Positions 6,180 through 9,581 of a stretch of 9,581 nucleotides of DNA are shown in pieces. This DNA comes from Candidatus Pacearchaeota archaeon (GTDB lineage: Archaea; Nanobdellota; Nanobdellia; Pacearchaeales; GW2011-AR1). Location of the stretch: the NCBI GenBank assembly GCA_014728565.1, contig WJLK01000018.1, positions 1 to 9,581 on the forward strand, in the 5' to 3' direction. A program made the translations under genes and the position numbers. Within the stretch, counting starts at the first letter, position 1; every line of letters starts with the position of its first letter. The notes below the pieces were generated by a model, which was given only the letters and a program-made list of their open reading frames with translations, searched no databases and was not told the origin of the DNA.

Positions 6180-7487
6180 ATGACCGATGAATTTGATCCA
6201 CATTTATCTTGTAGTGATCGGAAAACATCGAAAAATCTCCCAGGTTATATTTCAAAATTAATAAACTTCGACTCAATAAAAAATTATGAAATAAAAACTC
6301 CTTTTAAATCAGTAGAAACTAATTCTTTATCAAAAGAAACCTTACCTCTTTATAAAAAAATAAATAGAGAGTTGATATTTGATAATCCAAAATATGTCTG
6401 GCATCCTCAAACATACAATGCAATACATGAAATGAACGAAGGATATGTTAATAATACGAATAGATTTTTAAATATAATTGGTTTAAAACCAGCATTAGTT
6501 AACAATATCTCTGATGCCCTCTCCACAAATTCTGTTGTTTTTCACAGAAACCCTTTTGCAGAAAGAGTAACCGTTTCAAGTGGCAAAAAATATCCTCCAT
6601 TAGATTTAGAGAACTTTGAAACATTTTTGAATAATCTTTATGCTTACTCAAAAGGCATGGTTTTAGTTCCAGATATTAATATTGCAAATGTACCAAAAAA
6701 GGGTTATACTGTCACATCAGACCACTATCTAAAATATATCGAATTTTTTATGAATGTTCTATCATCGCGAAATAACAAACCAATTTTTGTTCCAATACAA
6801 ACAAATTTGACTCAAAAAGCAACAAAGGAAATTCTTGAATTTTACAGATCTAAAAAATATACTAATGTATGGGTAAATTTTAGTGGAGGGGAAGTAAGAG
6901 GTAGACATATTTCAGGATTCAGATCTATTTTGAATATAATGGATAGACAGTATCCGAAAAAAGAATATGTTCTTTTATGCAGTCATATGAGAAAAGAAAT
7001 GTCTCCAGAGATAAGAGAGGATAAAGTGCCTGCTTCAGATATGCTTTCTCAATTTGTTGGGGGTGATATTATAGGCGGAACAAGAGAGCCAGCGAAGGGC
7101 TACTCTGATGAATTTGATCTTGAGGAATATATCAAAAAATTAGGTTTTTCAAACAAGATAGAATATGAAAAAGCAAGTCTTCTTAACAAGTCTCGAATTT
7201 TTGATCCAAGTTCATATTATTACTATTTACCAAATCTTTATCCTGCTAAGTCAACAACGTTTAATAAAAAATATATTCAACAGAATTTAGATTTTAGCAA
7301 TGCAATAGATAACATTATAAAATATAATGAAACTGAATATGTAAAAAAGATGTTTGGTGAAAATAAAGATTTAAAAATATATCTGAAGAATAAGGAAATG
7401 TTTGATGATAGTAAAGATATCTACAATGATGTAGTAAACTACAAACCTGAAAAAATCAATAGGGCAAAATCTTTATTTGATTTTTAA
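6180..7487 (+). CDS. Unrecognised 435-aa protein, possible TIM-barrel (TGT-like) fold
   Basis: I do not recognise the family. There is no signal peptide or membrane segment. The middle shows regularly spaced hydrophobic strands ending in polar, potentially catalytic residues: MVLVPDINI (160-168), PIFVPIQT (201-208), NVWVNFSGGE (229-238), YVLLCSHMRKE (263-273) and FVGGDIIGGTREP (292-304), each separated by a helix. This beta-alpha repetition suggests a TIM barrel. The order IQ..., SGGE, then ASDMLSQFVGGD loosely recalls tRNA-guanine transglycosylase (and the DNA-modifying DpdA), but the second Asp of the TGT V-D-x-F-D motif is Gly here, so TGT activity is doubtful. The C-terminal third (about 310-435) is lysine- and asparagine-rich and probably a separate domain. 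ATG 6180 is supported by GGAGG at the end of the PIN-like gene. It is last in the operon and its stop lies 13 bases from the stop of the converging AbrB gene. Confidence 0.55.
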   Translation: MTDEFDPHLSCSDRKTSKNLPGYISKLINFDSIKNYEIKTPFKSVETNSLSKETLPLYKKINRELIFDNPKYVWHPQTYNAIHEMNEGYVNNTNRFLNIIGLKPALVNNISDALSTNSVVFHRNPFAERVTVSSGKKYPPLDLENFETFLNNLYAYSKGMVLVPDINIANVPKKGYTVTSDHYLKYIEFFMNVLSSRNNKPIFVPIQTNLTQKATKEILEFYRSKKYTNVWVNFSGGEVRGRHISGFRSILNIMDRQYPKKEYVLLCSHMRKEMSPEIREDKVPASDMLSQFVGGDIIGGTREPAKGYSDEFDLEEYIKKLGFSNKIEYEKASLLNKSRIFDPSSYYYYLPNLYPAKSTTFNKKYIQQNLDFSNAIDNIIKYNETEYVKKMFGENKDLKIYLKNKEMFDDSKDIYNDVVNYKPEKINRAKSLFDF

Positions 7488-7500
7488 GGATAGGATTATT

Positions 7501-7668
7501 TTATTTAGGTTTAATAACAATAATTATTTTTCCATCCTCAGCTTTTAACATCCAGTCGAGTTTATCTCCTTCTTTTAAAGAAAATTGTTTTACAATTCCT
7601 GCAGGAACTGTCGTCCTTAGCGACTCGCTTTTAGTAGATGCTTTTGTTAAAGTAGTTGTTTCACCCAT
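7501..7668 (-). CDS. AbrB/SpoVT-type (MazE-like) DNA-binding regulator, 55 aa
   Basis: A 55-residue protein, MGETTTLTKASTKSESLRTT followed by VPAGIVKQFSLKEGDKLDW and a strand pair ending IIIVIKPK. This is the complete swapped-hairpin AbrB fold: the S-L-R-T-T-V-P-x-x-I loop, the hydrophobic helix, the L-x-x-GD-x-L-x-W turn, and the closing I-I-I-x-x-K-P. Such proteins bind DNA as dimers and usually repress their own promoter. The sequence is strikingly similar in style to small AbrB proteins of methanogens. No ribosome site precedes the ATG. A TATAAAAT box on the minus strand (7724-7717) lies ahead of it, and the upstream region carries six copies of a TAGGTA box that are its obvious candidate operators. 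It is divergent from the transposase and converges tightly on the 435-residue gene. It may control itself, the transposase or both. Confidence 0.85.
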   Translation of the reverse strand: MGETTTLTKASTKSESLRTTVPAGIVKQFSLKEGDKLDWMLKAEDGKIIIVIKPK

Positions 7669-7684
7669 TTTATCAAAATATTAA

Positions 7685-7792
7685 TAGGTAATTTGTTATA
7701 TTAACATTTCTACCTAATTTTATAGTCTATCTTCTACCTAAAGTTTTATATATGGAGAATTAATTACCTAATATTAGGTAGAATTTTAGGTA
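7685..7792. promoter_or_regulatory. Array of six TAGGTA/TACCTA boxes between AbrB-like and transposase genes
   Basis: Copies start at 7685 (TAGGTA), 7711 and 7735 (TACCTA), 7765 (TACCTA), 7775 and 7787 (TAGGTA); several share the wider form TTAGGTAGAA. The boxes at 7765 and 7775 form a perfect 16-bp palindrome, TACCTAATATTAGGTA (7765-7780). The array flanks two opposed TATA boxes: TATAAAAT on the minus strand (7724-7717) for the regulator and TTTATATA (7745-7752) for the transposase. The palindrome falls at the predicted transposase start site. This is the layout of a two-way repressor operator, most likely bound by the AbrB-like protein; the binding itself is inferred. Confidence 0.6.
7745..7752 (+). 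promoter_or_regulatory. TATA box of the transposase gene
   Basis: TTTATATA, with a predicted start near 7775-7780 inside the 16-bp palindrome, leaving a leader of about 55 bases that contains the 9-bp hairpin before the transposase ATG. Confidence 0.5.
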
Positions 7793-7796
7793 TTAT

Positions 7797-7821
7797 TAGG
7801 GGAAGAGGTAAGCTTCCCCTA
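7797..7821 (+). other. 9-bp perfect hairpin in the transposase leader
   Basis: TAGGGGAAG and CTTCCCCTA pair perfectly around a 7-base loop (AGGTAAG). The stem ends two bases before the ribosome site GGAG (7823-7826) and 13 bases before the ATG at 7835. No T-run follows, so it is not a classical terminator. It could limit transposase translation or be a transposase-binding subterminal repeat. Confidence 0.5.
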
Positions 7822-7834
7822 TGGAGAAAAACGA

Positions 7835-9382
7835 ATGCCGCCAAGCAAACGAAATATCTCCAAATCAAAAATTGAAAAGGAGATATATAATACATTCGAA
7901 CTGTTCAAAGAATCCAAGAACATCACCATAGTAGACTTTCTAAACAAATTACAACTTAATTGGATTAATCAACAACATTATCGTAAGATAAAATATTCAT
8001 ATTATTCACTATATAAATTATTAATTTTCAAACACCTTAAAGGGATAAAATTTCAAACACAACTTGAAAGATACCTGAAAAAACATAAAGATGAAAGAAA
8101 GAAACTTGGTCTTGAATCATCACCTGATCAAAGAACCATAAGCTATTTCTTAAACAGTATTTTAGATGAAGACGCTAAAAATGATATTGATTTTATAGTT
8201 CAGAAAATTGATGAAATCTCTGAAAAATTTGGGATAATACTTGATATAAAACTTTTAACACCAGAAAAACAGAATATCAAAACTGAAAGAACATTTCACC
8301 ATAATAAAAATATTAGAACAAAAGAGATAACTCAACTATTCAAGAAACGTTTCTCATCAGTTATAGATCTAAATACAAATATTAATTGTATTTATTCTAA
8401 AAATGATCTTATTAATCTAATATTACATATGTGTAATACTAATGATTTTGCAGAAAATGGAAGCCACACACTCAAAATAAATAGAGATAGAATTCCCGAT
8501 GGAGACACACTTCTTTATCATCTTAAGAAATATGAGGATCTTGATCAAGTTAAGCGTATGTTTATCACTATGTTTGAAATGATTTGGGAATCTGCACGAA
8601 AAGCAAATCATTTCCCAAGAACAGTGGACTGTAGCATAGATTATACAAGTTGGCATTTCTATGGAGATCGATCTGCTCCAATGGTTACAGAGATGAAACC
8701 AGATCGTGGGACAACCCATTGTTACAAATTTGCAACAATAAATATATCTAAAAATAACCAAAGATTTACACTTCTTGCAATACCAGTTGGACCATTTGAT
8801 AAGAAAGAAGAAATCTTGAAAACAATTCTTGATTATGCAAAACAACGTGTAAAAATTAGAAGACTCTATGTTGATAGAGGATTTTTTGATAGTAAATCTA
8901 TTGCTTTGTTTAAACGGTATCAAATCAAATTCCTTATGCCTTGTACAGCTAATGAAAGAATTAAAAAAGTTCTTGAAATTGTCCCAACACCAACTGTAAT
9001 CAAAGATTACGAAATGAAAAACACATTGTTTAACGTGGTTGTTGTAACCGATGAATATGGAGTTAGAAGAGCATTTGCAACCAATATTGATTTCAATGAG
9101 AATGATGTTGGATTAACGGAGAGATTATTCTATCTATATTCAAAGAGATGGTCAATAGAAACAAGTTACAGGGTCAAAAAACATTCTTTCAGGCCACAAA
9201 CAACATCAAAGAATTTTTTCATAAGACTATTCTATTTCCTGTTTTCAGCTCTGATGTATAATCTTTGGTTACTTGTTGATATATTGATTTGTCTTGCTCT
9301 TCTTGGATATTTTAATGGAAAACATATCATTACATCGAAATATTTTGGAAATATGATGCTATCCATTGATCCAGGAGGATAA
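7835..9382 (+). CDS. DDE transposase, ISH3-like / IS4 superfamily
   Basis: A 515-residue transposase that looks intact. The RNase-H-like core has VDCSIDYTSWHFYGD (264-278; the first catalytic Asp is likely D269), LYVDRGFFDSK (344-354; D347), and YSKRWSIETSYRVKK (435-449). The last holds the IS4-type signature Y-(2)-R-(3)-E-(6)-K exactly, as Y435, R438, E442 and K449, so all three acidic residues are present. The EMKPDRGTTHCYKFA stretch (286-300) and the hydrophobic C-terminus resemble archaeal ISH3 elements. It is longer than a typical ISH3 transposase of about 390 residues because of a 150-residue basic N-terminal extension, presumably for end binding. The start is ATG 7835 with GGAG at 7823. 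The adjacent operator array and hairpin suggest controlled expression. The element's terminal inverted repeats were not found within the window. Confidence 0.9.
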   Translation: MPPSKRNISKSKIEKEIYNTFELFKESKNITIVDFLNKLQLNWINQQHYRKIKYSYYSLYKLLIFKHLKGIKFQTQLERYLKKHKDERKKLGLESSPDQRTISYFLNSILDEDAKNDIDFIVQKIDEISEKFGIILDIKLLTPEKQNIKTERTFHHNKNIRTKEITQLFKKRFSSVIDLNTNINCIYSKNDLINLILHMCNTNDFAENGSHTLKINRDRIPDGDTLLYHLKKYEDLDQVKRMFITMFEMIWESARKANHFPRTVDCSIDYTSWHFYGDRSAPMVTEMKPDRGTTHCYKFATINISKNNQRFTLLAIPVGPFDKKEEILKTILDYAKQRVKIRRLYVDRGFFDSKSIALFKRYQIKFLMPCTANERIKKVLEIVPTPTVIKDYEMKNTLFNVVVVTDEYGVRRAFATNIDFNENDVGLTERLFYLYSKRWSIETSYRVKKHSFRPQTTSKNFFIRLFYFLFSALMYNLWLLVDILICLALLGYFNGKHIITSKYFGNMMLSIDPGG

Positions 9383-9581
9383 TAAGATGAGATTTTTCAT
9401 TAATTATTCTATATTATATTAGTTTTAATCAGATTTAGATCTAATTTTTCTTGAGTTTCTTATCACTATTTTGATGTTTTTTGTAGAAATATTAATCAAA
9501 TATATCCTTATTCCCTAGTCCCAACATGTCTCTATCACTATTTTTTGTTCATTGGTAGGGACTTTCGGAACTACTGCAAAA
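9383..9581. repeat. Non-coding right flank with 12-bp direct repeats; probable element end region
   Basis: No gene is visible. TATCACTATTTT occurs at 9461-9472 and 9533-9544, 72 bases apart. A 10-bp palindrome TTAGATCTAA lies at 9435-9444. AGTCCC (9518-9523) is repeated inverted as GGGACT in the last 30 bases. The edge sequence GACTTTCGGAACTACTGC is less AT-rich than its surroundings and could be a terminal repeat or the start of another element, but no matching copy is present on the left side of the transposase. Confidence 0.35.

Noticed and set aside
6180..7487. Firm assignment of the 435-aa protein as a tRNA-guanine or DNA transglycosylase
   Set aside because: The resemblance is in strand order only. 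The second catalytic Asp of V-D-x-F-D is replaced by Gly and no zinc-binding Cys cluster is visible.
7685..7792. CRISPR array or replication iterons
   Set aside because: The repeated unit is only 6-10 bases, in both orientations and with irregular spacing of 10-30 bases. That fits operator boxes better than CRISPR repeats, and there is no initiator gene for an origin.
9387..9422. ATG with GGAGG upstream after the transposase stop, 11 codons (MRFFINYSILY)
   Set aside because: Too short and low in complexity. The GGAGG is fully explained as the last transposase codons (PGG), and there is nothing to support translation.
7669..9581. Terminal inverted repeats of the insertion sequence
   Set aside because: Comparing the left flank with the reverse complement of the right flank gave only weak partial matches (TAGGGGAAGAGG against TAGGGAATAAGG), not enough to call ends.

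Overview
The window is AT-rich (roughly 70% by eye) and looks archaeal. TATA-like boxes of the TTTATATA or TTTATAAA type sit about 25-45 bases ahead of several genes, and ribosome sites match the archaeal GGTGAT/GGAGG complement. A 55-residue AbrB-type regulator strongly resembles those of methanogens, so a methanogen of the Methanobacteria is my best guess. That is inference, because no marker gene is present.

Region 1 (1-4911) looks like an undescribed ribosomally made, modified peptide (RiPP) locus. It runs: a YcaO-family ATP-dependent backbone modifier cut by the left edge; a GNAT acetyltransferase; a 37-codon gene at 2162-2275 with its own TATA box and ribosome site, encoding a Ser/Gly/Ala/Cys/Thr-rich head with an adjacent Cys-Cys and a Lys-rich tail; a DUF2085 membrane protein on the minus strand; a B12-binding radical SAM enzyme on the plus strand; and an isoprenylcysteine-methyltransferase-like (ICMT) membrane enzyme on the minus strand. 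YcaO plus B12-radical SAM plus a short peptide whose modifiable residues lie at the N-terminus recalls bottromycin biosynthesis, where the core is N-terminal and a C-terminal follower guides the enzymes. The small gene is the key feature of the window.

Region 2 (5003-7487) is a tight three-gene operon with one promoter: a Panacea/YwgA-like protein, a PIN-like nuclease-fold protein, and a 435-residue protein I do not recognise, with alternating strand/helix segments suggesting a TIM barrel. Gene spacings are 13 and 2 bases. It may be a toxin-antitoxin or defence unit.

Region 3 (7501-9581) holds the minus-strand AbrB-like regulator and a full-length ISH3/IS4-type DDE transposase pointing away from it. 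The 166 bases between them carry six TAGGTA/TACCTA boxes, two of them forming a perfect 16-bp palindrome, arranged around two opposed TATA boxes. This looks like an operator array, perhaps linking the regulator to the transposon. A 9-bp hairpin lies just ahead of the transposase ribosome site. The ends of the insertion sequence could not be located.
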